This document shows positions 45,157-53,706 of a stretch of 64,000 nt of DNA, piece by piece. The notes under the pieces were generated by a model. That model saw nothing but the letters and a program-made list of their open reading frames with translations, was not told the origin of the DNA and did not search any database. The stretch comes from Gordonia polyisoprenivorans (GTDB taxonomy: Bacteria; Actinomycetota; Actinomycetes; Mycobacteriales; Mycobacteriaceae), in contig NZ_CP072203.1 of assembly GCF_017654315.1 (NCBI RefSeq), positions 806,001-870,000 on the forward strand, in the 5' to 3' direction. The stretch's first letter is position 1, and every line of letters begins with the position of its first letter. A program made the translations under genes and the position numbers.

Positions 45157-46024
45157 CGACCACCGGTTTCGCAACGCCGAAGGCGCAGCCGAACTCCGAC
45201 GCATGTACGACGCCCTCATCGACGAGCACCTGCCCCACGTCGTCCGGCATGCCATCCCGACCACGATCGGACCTATTGGCGTGATCACTGCTGGTGCGAG
45301 CGACGGCATCCCGGTCGTCCTGCTGCACGGTTCAGGAGCAACAGCACTTTCCTGGGCCTCCACAATCGTCGGATTATCGGACGAATATCGCGTCCACGCG
45401 GTCGACCTGCCTGGTGAGCCCGGACCGAGCACCTCAACCCGCGTACCGTTCAGGGCGAACGAGCAAGCGGACTGGTCAGCACAAGTTGTGCGCGCGCTGG
45501 CCGGCCAACCCGCCATCGTCGTGGGTGTCTCGATCGGCGGCTGGATCGCGACCGCCCTAGCAGCCCGCAACCCCGAACTCGTAGCTCATCTCGTCCTCCA
45601 GTCAGCGAGCGGATTCGCACGCCGGCGGATGCTTCCGCTCGTTCTCGCCGGCGTACTCACCTCGCTCGGTGAGCGGGGGCGCCGGTCTGCCCTCACATAT
45701 CTCACCGGACCCCACGCTTCCGCGCCGGAGCGTACGCCGCTACAGCGAGACCTCGACGCCTTCGCGCTCCGGACATTCACGTACTTCAGGCCACGCACCG
45801 ACCTCCTTCCCGAACACGACAGCACGGACCTCGAGCGGATCCGCGCACAGGTAAGCGCTGCGTACGGGGCACGCGACCGGATGCTCGATGCCCGAGCCGC
45901 AGTCGGACGAATTCGACGTCTGCTGCCGACGGCGACCGTCGAGCTTCGACCCGGCGTCGGCCACTTGATCGGTGACCAGGCCGCGCTGACCCGCAAACAG
46001 ATCAGCAGCTCGCACGACCACTGA
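45149..46024 (+). CDS. alpha/beta hydrolase, Ser nucleophile
   Basis: This 291-residue enzyme has VVLLHGSGATALSW as oxyanion region, nucleophile GVSIGGWIATALAA and a final His in RPGVGHLIGDQ. The Asp is probably in the YGARDRMLDARAAV region. The substrate is unknown. The GTG start lies in the 3' end of the HTH gene (8-nt overlap), so the pair is one translational unit. The DNA is a little lower in GC than the flanking core genes, in line with transfer. Confidence 0.82.
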   Translation: MSDDHRFRNAEGAAELRRMYDALIDEHLPHVVRHAIPTTIGPIGVITAGASDGIPVVLLHGSGATALSWASTIVGLSDEYRVHAVDLPGEPGPSTSTRVPFRANEQADWSAQVVRALAGQPAIVVGVSIGGWIATALAARNPELVAHLVLQSASGFARRRMLPLVLAGVLTSLGERGRRSALTYLTGPHASAPERTPLQRDLDAFALRTFTYFRPRTDLLPEHDSTDLERIRAQVSAAYGARDRMLDARAAVGRIRRLLPTATVELRPGVGHLIGDQAALTRKQISSSHDH

Positions 46025-46340
46025 TCTCCATCCACAGAGTCGTACCGCAAACCAACAGTTCGACGGTTTACGGTGGATGACGATCGAGTCCACAGCACTG
46101 CGTCGCACAACGACCGCAGCCTGAGCGGGCCACACTTCTCAGGGTTTCGCGGACTCAGGCCCAGTGCCGACCAACTCTCATGTCTTCCTGTATTACTCTC
46201 ACCCTTGCTCTGGATCGGACGAACATTTCGTCGATGGTGACTAAACTAGCTGTGCTGCAACACTGTTCGCCGACAATGTCGCGTTACGTTCCAGCAGTCT
46301 ACGCAAGCTGATGCTTCGCGCGAAGCGATCGGTTCGTGTT
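46025..46340. other. intergenic region between convergent genes
   Basis: I see no gene in this 316-bp stretch. CCGCAAACC/GGTTTACGG (46045-46053 with 46065-46073, one mismatch) is a possible terminator hairpin for the hydrolase. GCTTCGCGCGAAGC (46313-46326) is a perfect 14-bp palindrome just after the MFS stop and could end that transcript. Confidence 0.5.
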
Positions 46341-47759
46341 TCACCGTGACGTCAGCATGTGTTCGGGGCGCTGGATGAGAAGCCATGCTCCAACGGCTGC
46401 GGTGGCGTAGGCGACGCCGATCACCAGGAAGGACACGGCTGCGGCGCTGTTCCAGTCGTTGGCGCTGCTGAGGATGACGCTCATGATTGCGATTCCTACG
46501 AGGGTGCCGATTTGTCGGTTGGCGTTGAGCACTGAGCCGGCGACGTTGGCGTGCTCGGTTCCTGCTGAGTCGACGAGTGCTGCGGTCATGCCTGGAGAGA
46601 TGATTCCGGCCCCGATATTCGCGATGCCGACGGCCAGCGCCAGCAGCCAGTATGGCATCGAGGACGATACGGTGATCATCGTCAGTGATGCCACCGCCGC
46701 AATCACCAGAAACAGCGTCAACATCGCCCCGTTGGAGAATTTGGCGGAGATCCTGGAGTAGACGAGGTTGCCCAATGGGAACCAAATAGTCATGGGAAGT
46801 AGTTGCAGTCCTGCTTCGAACGGGGTGGCTCCGCGGGCGTGCTGCAGGTAGAGCGCGAGCATGAACATGCTGCCGTAGAGCGCGAGGTTGAACAGGAAAC
46901 CGACGGAGTTGGCGCCGGTAAAAGCTTTGCGGCGGAACAATTCCCACGGCATCACTAGATCAACGACCCTCCGCTCGTACCCGATGAGCACCGCTGCGGC
47001 GATGATCAGGACGATGTAGGCGGTCAGGACCGGTCCGGACACCCAGCCGCGGCGCGGCCCTTCAATCAGCGCGAAACTCAACGCCGCCAGTGCTGCGATC
47101 CACAGACCGTGTCCGGGGACTGCGATTCGGATCTCGCGCCCTGCGGCGGGCGCGATGTAACGCATCGTCAGGACGATGCCGAGGATTCCGACCGGCAGGT
47201 TGATCAGGAAGATGCTTTGCCAACCGAACAGTCCGACGAGTAGTCCGCCGATGGTGGGTCCCAGCCCAGCTGCGGTGGCCACGATCGCTGACCAAAGACC
47301 GAGCATCTTTGTGCGCAGCCGTTTTTCAGGGAAGGCGAAAACCAGTAGCGACAGTGAGCTGGGCATGAACAATGCCGCACCGGCACCCTGGACCAGGCGG
47401 GCGGCGATCAGGACACCAGCGCTGGGCGACAGCGCACAGGCCAGTGACGCGACGAAGAATACGACCATGCCCGAGATGTAGAGCCTTCTGGCTCCCAACC
47501 TGTTGGCCAGGGCGCCGCCGAGCATCAGCAGTGATGCGAAGGTCAGGACATAGCCGTCGATGATCCAGGTGAGCTCGCCGAGCGAGGCGCCAAGGTACTG
47601 CTGAATGTCGGCGCCGGCAACGTTGACGACAGTGACGTCGAGAGAGGCCATGACGAAACCAGCGGCGAGCGCGGCCAGGATGAGTCCAGCTCGCGCTGCG
47701 GGTTTGGCTACTGCCGAGTCGGTCGATAGTGGCGGAGCGCCACACTTTGAGGGTGTCAT
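46341..47759 (-). CDS. DHA2-type MFS drug exporter (14 TM)
   Basis: This 472-residue transporter has the DHA2 pattern: FVMASLDVTVVNVAGADIQQ in helix 1, TWIIDGYVLTFASLLMLGGA, the loop motif LANRLGARRLYISGMVVF, and ARLVQGAGAALFMPSSLSLL in helix 5. It probably exports drugs or other amphiphiles with protons. GGAG 8 nt upstream selects ATG 47759 over earlier ATGs. It is divergent from an ArsR-type regulator with a paired direct repeat between them, so inducible resistance is a reasonable model. Confidence 0.9.
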   Translation of the reverse strand: MTPSKCGAPPLSTDSAVAKPAARAGLILAALAAGFVMASLDVTVVNVAGADIQQYLGASLGELTWIIDGYVLTFASLLMLGGALANRLGARRLYISGMVVFFVASLACALSPSAGVLIAARLVQGAGAALFMPSSLSLLVFAFPEKRLRTKMLGLWSAIVATAAGLGPTIGGLLVGLFGWQSIFLINLPVGILGIVLTMRYIAPAAGREIRIAVPGHGLWIAALAALSFALIEGPRRGWVSGPVLTAYIVLIIAAAVLIGYERRVVDLVMPWELFRRKAFTGANSVGFLFNLALYGSMFMLALYLQHARGATPFEAGLQLLPMTIWFPLGNLVYSRISAKFSNGAMLTLFLVIAAVASLTMITVSSSMPYWLLALAVGIANIGAGIISPGMTAALVDSAGTEHANVAGSVLNANRQIGTLVGIAIMSVILSSANDWNSAAAVSFLVIGVAYATAAVGAWLLIQRPEHMLTSR

Positions 47760-47887
47760 CGATTTCTCCGTGACGGGCATCGTTTGTGGACGGTCTAGAC
47801 CGCGGAGCTGCATGAGCCGGCGGTTGCAGGGCGATATCGATCTCGTCGAGCCCCGTCAGTAGGGGTCGCGGTCCCATTGGAGCACCT

Positions 47888-47921
47888 ATTACGATAACCG
47901 TCAAATTACGATGATGGTCAA
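47888..47921. promoter_or_regulatory. two adjacent 17-bp direct repeats, candidate ArsR operator
   Basis: ATTACGATAACCGTCAA (47888-47904) is followed at once by ATTACGATGATGGTCAA (47905-47921), with 14 of 17 positions identical. The site lies between the MFS and ArsR-type starts. On the minus strand the repeats supply TTGAC-like -35 elements for the exporter. Confidence 0.55.
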
Positions 47922-48001
47922 ATTTCACTGCCGTCGAGGTATGATGCGTGTCGTAGTATGGTGGCGTCGCACCGAGTAGGACGAGAGAAGCGGGCCCTGA
48001 A

Positions 48002-48352
48002 TTGGCTACCAAGACCAGCGAGCGCATCACTGATCACCTGCCGGCGCGGGATATCACGCTGCAGGGCCTGCTCGATGCTCTCGCTGATCCAGTGCGACGA
48101 AGCATCGTGCGCCAGCTCGCCGAATCTGAACACGAGATCGTCTGCGGCGCATTCGATATCGATGTCACGTACTCAACACGAACGCACCACTTCAAGGTTC
48201 TGCGCCAAGCCGGAATCATCGAGCAACACTACGAAGGAACCATGAAGATGAACACGCTCCGGCGCAGCGATGTCGACGCGGCCGCGCCGGGACTGCTCGA
48301 CGCCGTCATCAACGCGGCCAGCCGCGACGCCCAGCGGCCTCCCGCCCCCTAA
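48002..48352 (+). CDS. ArsR-type winged-helix repressor
   Basis: This 116-residue protein has an ArsR/SmtB-like winged HTH: LQGLLDALADPVRRSIVRQL, then CGAFDIDVTYSTRTHHFKVL and RQAGIIEQHYEGTMKMNTLR. There are no clustered Cys or His metal ligands, so it probably senses an organic compound or redox signal. The proposed start is a TTG at 48002, the only codon giving the usual N-terminus (LATKTSERITDHLPA). It is divergent from the MFS exporter and probably represses it. Confidence 0.85.
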   Translation: MATKTSERITDHLPARDITLQGLLDALADPVRRSIVRQLAESEHEIVCGAFDIDVTYSTRTHHFKVLRQAGIIEQHYEGTMKMNTLRRSDVDAAAPGLLDAVINAASRDAQRPPAP

Positions 48353-48917
48353 TGAGTTGCGGGAAATCAGCGCCGCCAGTGATCCGGTAGATCGAGAATG
48401 TCAGCTGCGGAACGCTCGGTCGGGTCGATGCGATCGAGTTCTCCCGCGCCGCTGATCGACAAGTGCGGCAGCATTGGCATCGGGCGGATTGGCCGATGGG
48501 CCCAGGGGTTGATGTCTCGTTCCACTTCAAACACAATTGGATCGTCGCCGTAGTGCCTGCACACGCCCGCTGACGCCCCACGACCGGCGCGCTGGCCGTC
48601 GCCGATCAACGTTCGGACACCCACGCCGCTGCCCGTTGCGCCCATCCCGAACGATTCGGCCGCACCGACCCCTCCCCCAAGATCTGCGGCATGCCCGACA
48701 CGGCCTGGATCAACACACCAGAGGAGCGTTACCCGACAAACACCTGATACTCACTGGTCTCAAACGCCTTGACAAGTTCGGCGGACACAACCGCAGGGTC
48801 TGGCGCTCCAATTACCTGTCACCGCTCATCCGTCGCTTCGTCACCTGACGACCAGAATCTGGGACACCAACGGTTCGCCGAGGCAACGATCGTGCCTGTA
48901 GGGGGCCTGCACAACGG
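48353..48917. other. gene debris or non-coding, no confident gene
   Basis: This stretch of about 565 bp holds only short frames. On the minus strand 48367-48645 ends with a protein-like tail (DPIVFEVERDINPWAHRPIR, then ELDRIDPTERSAADILDLPD) but has no start or ribosome site. On the plus strand frames near 48660-48848 are short and featureless. I read it as remnants of transferred genes next to the core sodA locus. Confidence 0.5.
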
Positions 48918-48956
48918 CCGACGGCGGCCGACCCGCAGAGGGTCGGCCGCCGTCGG
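48918..48956 (-). terminator. perfect 17-bp hairpin after sodA
   Basis: CCGACGGCGGCCGACCC (48918-48934), a GCAGA loop and the exact complement (48940-48956) form a very stable stem 17 bp past the sodA stop. No T-run follows, as is usual in this GC range. Confidence 0.8.
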
Positions 48957-48973
48957 CGGTGAAGACGAAGAAC

Positions 48974-49603
48974 TCAGGCGGGGACGATGAGGCCCTTGCC
49001 CTGCGAGGTCGCCCGGCCGAAGCGCTCGGCGGCGTCGGCCCAGTTGACCACGTTCCACCAGGCCTTGACGTAGTCCGGCTTGACGTTCTGGTAGTCGAGG
49101 TAGAAGGCGTGCTCCCACATGTCGAGCATGACGACCGGGATGATCGCGGCGGGGATGTTGCCGCTCTGGTCGGTCAGCTGCAGGATCACGAGCTTGCCAC
49201 CGATGGTGTCGTAGCCCAGGATCGCCCAGCCCGACCCCTGCAGCGTGGTCGCCGCAGCGGTGAAGTGGGCCTGGAACTTGTCGAAGCCACCGAACTGGTC
49301 GTCGATGGCCGCGGCCAGGTCGCCCTCGGGCTTGTCGCCACCGTTCGGCGACAGGTTCTTCCAGAAGATCGAGTGGTTGGTGTGGCCACCCAGGTGGAAC
49401 GACAGGGTTGCCGACAGTCCGTAGACCTTGCCGGCGATCGAGCCGTCTGCACGAGCCTCGGCCAGTTTGTCGAGGGTGTCGTTGGCGCCCTTGACGTAGG
49501 TGGCGTGGTGCTTGTCGTGATGGAGCTCCATGATCCTGCCGGAGATGTGCGGCTCCAGTGCCGCGTAGTCGTAAGGGAGATCCGGCAAGGTGTATTCAGC
49601 CAC
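48974..49603 (-). CDS. sodA: superoxide dismutase (Mn/Fe family)
   Basis: This 209-residue enzyme converts superoxide to peroxide and oxygen. Metal ligands are visible: His28 in [12 protein letters not shown], the His of [10 protein letters not shown], and Asp and His in the [11 protein letters not shown] signature. Gln in LTDQSGN where M. tuberculosis Fe-SodA has His, and GGH before TNHSIFW, lean toward manganese. That is inference. AGAGGA upstream supports the GTG start. It lies in the core neighbourhood also found near espR and glpQ in mycobacteria. Confidence 0.97.
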   Translation of the reverse strand: MAEYTLPDLPYDYAALEPHISGRIMELHHDKHHATYVKGANDTLDKLAEARADGSIAGKVYGLSATLSFHLGGHTNHSIFWKNLSPNGGDKPEGDLAAAIDDQFGGFDKFQAHFTAAATTLQGSGWAILGYDTIGGKLVILQLTDQSGNIPAAIIPVVMLDMWEHAFYLDYQNVKPDYVKAWWNVVNWADAAERFGRATSQGKGLIVPA

Positions 49604-49725
49604 GGTAATCCTCTCTGCGCACATACCCCCTTGGGCACATGCCGTTCGGGTGTTGCTTTCACTATCGACGCGCGCGTGATCGCCCAGGGTGGACGCCGCC
49701 TCGCGGATGCTTCCAGCCTTCCCCA

Positions 49726-49750
49726 GTGTTTGTGGGAATGCAACAAACAC
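49726..49750. promoter_or_regulatory. 8-bp perfect inverted repeat upstream of sodA
   Basis: GTGTTTGT (49726-49733), 9 nt, then ACAAACAC (49743-49750). It lies about 123-147 bp upstream of the sodA start and is a candidate operator. No regulator can be named. Confidence 0.4.
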
Positions 49751-49884
49751 GGCCCAACAAAGTTCAAGCAGGGTTGAGGTATTGACGAGGTGTGGTCAAC
49801 GAGAATCCAAGAAGCACAATGGATTTGCGGGATTCATACCGGGTATCGCTTCGCTGTGAGCGAATCGCTCCGGATGCTGCACCC

Positions 49885-50037
49885 TCACCAGAGGGCGAGC
49901 GCGACGAGCAACACGACGAGCGCGAAGATGCTCAGACCGATGCCGATGCACGACGAGCGAACGTTGTAGGTGGGGCGGGGAATCGACTGGCCACGCGTGA
50001 GCGACGGACGAAGATCGTGGGTCGCATCAGTGGCCAT
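49885..50037 (-). CDS. small single-helix membrane protein, 50 aa
   Basis: This frame reads MATDATHDLRPSLTRGQSIP, a short Arg/Ser stretch (RPTYNVRSS), then one transmembrane helix of about 22 residues (CIGIGLSIFALVVLLVALAL). AAGGA 6 nt upstream gives a good ribosome site, which makes a real gene likely. It is divergent from msrA (161 bp apart). The function is unknown. Confidence 0.6.
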   Translation of the reverse strand: MATDATHDLRPSLTRGQSIPRPTYNVRSSCIGIGLSIFALVVLLVALALW

Positions 50038-50185
50038 CGTCGTCCTTACGGGTATGCGGGTCGCGTGGTGGACCAGGCGCCTCGGGGCTGTCGAGTCGGA
50101 CTTCTCAGTGACGGATATCACAGCGGTCTTCGCCATCATAAACACACGGGCAGTTCGGGCTCAACTTCGCACCCGGCGACCCGCG

Positions 50186-50191
50186 TAGACT
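50186..50191 (+). promoter_or_regulatory. -10 hexamer TAGACT, leaderless msrA
   Basis: TAGACT is followed by 7 nt and the ATG at 50199, with no ribosome site. Confidence 0.55.
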
Positions 50192-50198
50192 GGACGGC

Positions 50199-50900
50199 AT
50201 GTCGTGGCTTGACGAGCTCCTCACCTCCCGCTCCGGAAAACAGCAGCTGATCTCGGCCGATGCGGCGTTGCCGGGTCGTGCGACGCCGGTCCCACTCGCC
50301 GCGGAGAACATCGTGTTGCACCACCCGATGCGTGGTGAATCCGCCGACGACGGACCCGGCATCGGCGTCTTTCCCGACGGGCTCTCGGCGGTTGTCCTGG
50401 CCGGCGGTTGCTTCTGGGGTATCGAGGAGATCTTCTGGCAGGTTCCGGGAGTGTGGACCACCGCGGTCGGCTACGCCGGCGGTTACACACCCAACCCGAC
50501 CTATGAGGAGACCTGCACCGCTCGCACCGGGCACACGGAGTCGACGCTGGTCGTATTCGATCCCACGCAGGTCAGCCTTGAGAAGATCCTGCAGATCTTC
50601 TGGGAGAACCACGACCCGACGCAGGAGATGCGGCAGGGCAACGACATCGGCACCCAGTACCGTTCGGCGATCTTCACCCTTTCCGATGCCGACGCCGAGA
50701 CGGCCAAGGCGAGTGCGGCCACCTTCCAGAAAGCACTCGACGCCGCCGGTCTGGGGCCGATCACCACCGAGATCGCAGCCCTCGAGCGGGCCGGTGACGG
50801 ACATTTCTACTACGCCGAGGACTATCACCAGCAGTACCTCGCGAAGAACCCGCACGGGTATCGCTGCCACGCGGCCACCGGCGTCACCTACCCGACCTGA
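50199..50900 (+). CDS. msrA: peptide-methionine (S)-S-oxide reductase
   Basis: This 233-residue enzyme repairs oxidised methionine. The catalytic motif [12 protein letters not shown] has the active Cys near residue 71. [28 protein letters not shown] and the conserved FWENHDPT and [18 protein letters not shown] blocks are present. The recycling Cys is probably in the tail (YRCHAATG). The N-terminal extension of about 60 residues before the catalytic motif is normal for the long MsrA type. It sits near sodA, which fits an oxidative-stress role. Confidence 0.97.
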   Translation: MSWLDELLTSRSGKQQLISADAALPGRATPVPLAAENIVLHHPMRGESADDGPGIGVFPDGLSAVVLAGGCFWGIEEIFWQVPGVWTTAVGYAGGYTPNPTYEETCTARTGHTESTLVVFDPTQVSLEKILQIFWENHDPTQEMRQGNDIGTQYRSAIFTLSDADAETAKASAATFQKALDAAGLGPITTEIAALERAGDGHFYYAEDYHQQYLAKNPHGYRCHAATGVTYPT

Positions 50901-50909
50901 TCCGCGGCG

Positions 50910-52040
50910 GTGCTCCCATCCATCACCGCCGGGCAGTGGAATCGCACACTGCTGCGTCGTCAACATCTGCTCGCCCGCGCCGATGAGGACGCCATCGAGG
51001 TGATCGACCGGCTCGTCGGCATGCAGTCGCAGGACCCGAAAGCCGCTTTCTTCGGATTACAGTGCCGCATCGAGGGTTTCGAACCCGACGAACTCGATGA
51101 GCTGCTCACCGACCGGGAGGTCGTGCGGATGACGTTGCTGCGCGGCACCGTCTTTCTCGTCGACGGCGCCGACGCCCGCTGGATTCGTCCGCTCGCGCAG
51201 CCGGTCCTCGACGGCGAACTGCGCTCGGCGCACGCATCCAAGCTCGCGTCGACCACCCCGGCGGCGGTGATCGACGATGCCCGGGAGTTGTTGGGCGACG
51301 GCCCGCTCGGAGGCGACGAGCTCGGACGCGCTCTCGCCGAACGGCATCCCGGAGAGAAGCCGTCGACGCTGACCGCGATGGCACGATGCGCATTGCCGCT
51401 CGTGCAGACCCCGCCGCGCGGGCTCTGGCGGGGCAGTGGCCGCCCGACCTATGCACTTCTCGACGACTGGATCGGTCCCGGTGACCCGGCGCTCGACGGC
51501 GAGGAAGCCCGCCGCGAACTGATCCGGCTCTACCTGCGCGGCTTCGGCCCGGCGTCGGTAAGCGCGATCGGAAAGTGGTCGGGGCTCAAGGGGTTACGTC
51601 CGCTCGTGGAACAGATGGAGCGCGAGTGGGAGCTGGCCGCCTACACCGGACCGCAGGGGCAGACCCTTTACGACCTCGAAGGTCTCGACCTCGCCGACGA
51701 GGACGAGCCCGCGCCCGTCCGGCTGATCGCGCCATTCGATCACGTCCTCGTCGCCCAGGGCGATCGGGCCCGCATCGCCGACGACGACCTGTTCGCGCGG
51801 ACCGTCACCCCCAACGGGCGCTCCCCGGGCTTCGTCCTCGTCGACGGCCGGCTGGCCGGCACCTGGCGGATACCGCCGGGCACCGACACCGTGGAGACCG
51901 ACCTGTTCGGTATGCCGAGCCGCGTCGTGCGGACCGAACTCGACGCCGAGATCACCCGATTGCGGGAGTGGGTGCGTCGAAGCAACACCGATGTCAGCAA
52001 CACCGATGTCACTGCCCCGTCCGCGGATTCCGGTCGGTGA
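50910..52040 (+). CDS. AlkZ-like winged-helix DNA glycosylase family protein
   Basis: This 376-residue protein belongs to the winged-helix HTH_42 family. Its GMQSQDPKAAFFGLQCRI stretch near residue 33 holds the QxQ motif that is catalytic in AlkZ and E. coli YcaQ, glycosylases that unhook interstrand crosslinks. Also present are LLRGTVFLVDGADARWIRPL, YLRGFGPASVSAIGKWSGLK and RLIAPFDHVLVAQGDRARI. AlkZ homologues guard against self-made DNA-alkylating toxins or act in general repair. The GTG start lies 9 nt after msrA, so both are probably on one transcript. Its end overlaps the VOC gene by 32 bp on the other strand. Confidence 0.82.
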   Translation: MLPSITAGQWNRTLLRRQHLLARADEDAIEVIDRLVGMQSQDPKAAFFGLQCRIEGFEPDELDELLTDREVVRMTLLRGTVFLVDGADARWIRPLAQPVLDGELRSAHASKLASTTPAAVIDDARELLGDGPLGGDELGRALAERHPGEKPSTLTAMARCALPLVQTPPRGLWRGSGRPTYALLDDWIGPGDPALDGEEARRELIRLYLRGFGPASVSAIGKWSGLKGLRPLVEQMEREWELAAYTGPQGQTLYDLEGLDLADEDEPAPVRLIAPFDHVLVAQGDRARIADDDLFARTVTPNGRSPGFVLVDGRLAGTWRIPPGTDTVETDLFGMPSRVVRTELDAEITRLREWVRRSNTDVSNTDVTAPSADSGR

Positions 52041-52803
52041 TGCAGTAGTACCTGCCGACCGGGTCGGCCATCACCGTCCACGACGGGTACCGCGCCACGA
52101 CGCGGGCACCCCAGTCCTCGTGACGGCCCACCTCGTCGTCGACCGACGTGGTGGCCAGGTCGAGATGGGCCGACGCTTGCCCGGTGCCCCTGTTGGTATC
52201 GGTGCCCTTGTCGGTTTCGGTGCCACCGCCGGAATCACCTGCGGAATCCAAGCGCTGCAACAGGATTCCCAGGCTCAATGCGGGGTCGCGGCGTAGCGCG
52301 ACGAATTCGGCACGCGCCCGCTGGCTCGTCGGCCAGCCCGTCAACTGTGACCAGAAGACGACCTCGCGATCGAACAGAGATGCCGGTACATCGATACAGA
52401 TCTGGTCGATGATCGAGATCGTGTCCTCCGGCCACCGGATCGGACGGGCACGACGCGGCGAGCCCACCGCGGGCACCAGGCAGAACCGCATACCGGCGGG
52501 GGAGTCGTAGACCAGATGGGTCGGGTGATCGGCGACGAGGGTCGCCCCCAGGTCGCCGGCCTCGATGGCCGCGGCCCGCGGGTCCTCGACGTGGATGTCG
52601 AGGTGAACGCCACCGGCGCCGTCCTGCACCCGCTGCACCCGCAGATGGGCGTCGCCGCTGAAGGGCTCGAGCGTGGCGAATTCGCGGTGCTCACCGCGCG
52701 GGGGTGACACCGTCGATCCGGTGATCGCGCGCCAATAGGTGACCTCGGTCCCGAATTGCGACGCTCCGAAGTCCAGGAACGCCGTGAGCCAGCGGATCTG
52801 CAC
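52009..52803 (-). CDS. VOC/glyoxalase-like superfamily protein
   Basis: This 264-residue protein has two VOC-type halves: FLDFGASQFGTEVTYWRAIT with GGVHLDIHVEDPRAAAIEAG, and IDQICIDVPASLFDREVVFW with ASAHLDLATTSVDDEVGRHE. Each half ends in a short beta strand with a F/YC motif (GMRFCLVP; GRYYCITD). Members bind metal and act on small molecules or antibiotics. A Gly/Thr/Asp insert (GGGTETDKGTDTNRGTGQ) is unusual. The GTG start has TAGACT 6 nt before it, so it is probably leaderless and divergent from the protease gene. Confidence 0.83.
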   Translation of the reverse strand: MQIRWLTAFLDFGASQFGTEVTYWRAITGSTVSPPRGEHREFATLEPFSGDAHLRVQRVQDGAGGVHLDIHVEDPRAAAIEAGDLGATLVADHPTHLVYDSPAGMRFCLVPAVGSPRRARPIRWPEDTISIIDQICIDVPASLFDREVVFWSQLTGWPTSQRARAEFVALRRDPALSLGILLQRLDSAGDSGGGTETDKGTDTNRGTGQASAHLDLATTSVDDEVGRHEDWGARVVARYPSWTVMADPVGRYYCITDRNPRTGQ

Positions 52804-52809
52804 GTCAGC

Positions 52810-52815
52810 AGTCTA
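52810..52815 (-). promoter_or_regulatory. -10 hexamer TAGACT, leaderless VOC gene
   Basis: TAGACT on the minus strand is followed by 6 nt and the GTG at 52803. Confidence 0.5.
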
Positions 52816-52844
52816 GGTGGGGGACCCGCATCCCACCGATGCCC

Positions 52845-52850
52845 TAGGCT
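52845..52850 (+). promoter_or_regulatory. -10 hexamer TAGGCT, leaderless S49 protease gene
   Basis: TAGGCT is followed by 7 nt and the ATG at 52858. The two divergent -10 boxes are only about 30 bp apart. Confidence 0.5.
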
Positions 52851-52857
52851 CGGTGGG

Positions 52858-53706
52858 ATGAGCCGTGGACCGCTGGGGCGGATAGCGAAGAAGCTGGCGC
52901 ACAAGCGGTCGGACAAGGTTGCCGTGGTGCGCCTGGACGGGGTGATCGGCCATGGCGGTCCGGGGCGGCCGGGATTGTCGACGACGAGCGTCGAGCCGGT
53001 TCTCACACGCGCCTTCGGCATCGAGCATCTGCGCGCGGTCGTCATCGTCATCAATTCGCCCGGTGGGTCGCCGACGCAGTCGGAGTACATTGCCGAACGC
53101 ATCCGGCAACTCGCCTCGGAGAAGGGCGTGCGCGTCCTGGCGTTCTGCGAGGATGTCGTCGCCTCCGGCGGGTACTGGATCGCATGTGCGGCCGACGAGA
53201 TCTATGCCGCCCACACCTCGCTCGTCGGCTCGATCGGTGTGGTGTCGTCCGGCTTCGGGTTCGTCGATGTCCTCGGTCGGCTCGGGGTGGAACGGCGTCT
53301 GTACTCGGCCGGTGAGAACAAGGTGCGGCTCGACTCCTTCTCGCCGGAGAAGGCCGACGACGTCGAATGGTTGCAGGGGTTGCAGCACCAACTCCACGAG
53401 ACGTTCATCCGGTGGGTGCGCCAACGCCGCGGTAAACGACTGGCCGCCGACGAAGACGTCTTGTTCACCGGGGACGTGTGGATCGGCGAGCGGGCTGCCG
53501 AACTGGGACTCGTCGACGGCATCGGGGTCATGCGGTCGGTGGTGGCCGAGCACTATCCCGACGCCGAGATCACCGTCGTCGACGCCCCCAAACCGCTGCT
53601 CGCGCGGATCGTCGGCGATCAGGTCCGGGCGTCGGTGGTCGCCGAGGAGTTGATCGGCGGCGCGGTGAGTGCGCTCGAACGTGCCAGCGCGGTGCGGTTG
53701 CGCTGA
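52858..53706 (+). CDS. S49 family (SppA-like) serine protease
   Basis: This 282-residue protein has VVIVINSPGGSPTQSEYIAE, the nucleophile region DVVASGGYWIACAADEIYAA (Ser near residue 103) and a downstream Lys in SAGENKVRLDSFSP for the Ser-Lys dyad. SLVGSIGVV is also typical. There is no obvious signal peptide, and the N-terminus is basic, so it may act at the inner face of the membrane. SppA-type enzymes cut leftover signal peptides. It is divergent from the VOC gene. Confidence 0.9.
   Translation: MSRGPLGRIAKKLAHKRSDKVAVVRLDGVIGHGGPGRPGLSTTSVEPVLTRAFGIEHLRAVVIVINSPGGSPTQSEYIAERIRQLASEKGVRVLAFCEDVVASGGYWIACAADEIYAAHTSLVGSIGVVSSGFGFVDVLGRLGVERRLYSAGENKVRLDSFSPEKADDVEWLQGLQHQLHETFIRWVRQRRGKRLAADEDVLFTGDVWIGERAAELGLVDGIGVMRSVVAEHYPDAEITVVDAPKPLLARIVGDQVRASVVAEELIGGAVSALERASAVRLR

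Noticed and set aside
48537..48848. 103-codon plus-strand frame before sodA
   Set aside because: The composition is Arg/His/Pro-rich like a shadow frame, with no start signal or recognisable domain.
43693..48917. Prophage or integrative element, because of the excisionase-type HTH
   Set aside because: No integrase, relaxase, capsid or tail gene and no attachment repeats were found.
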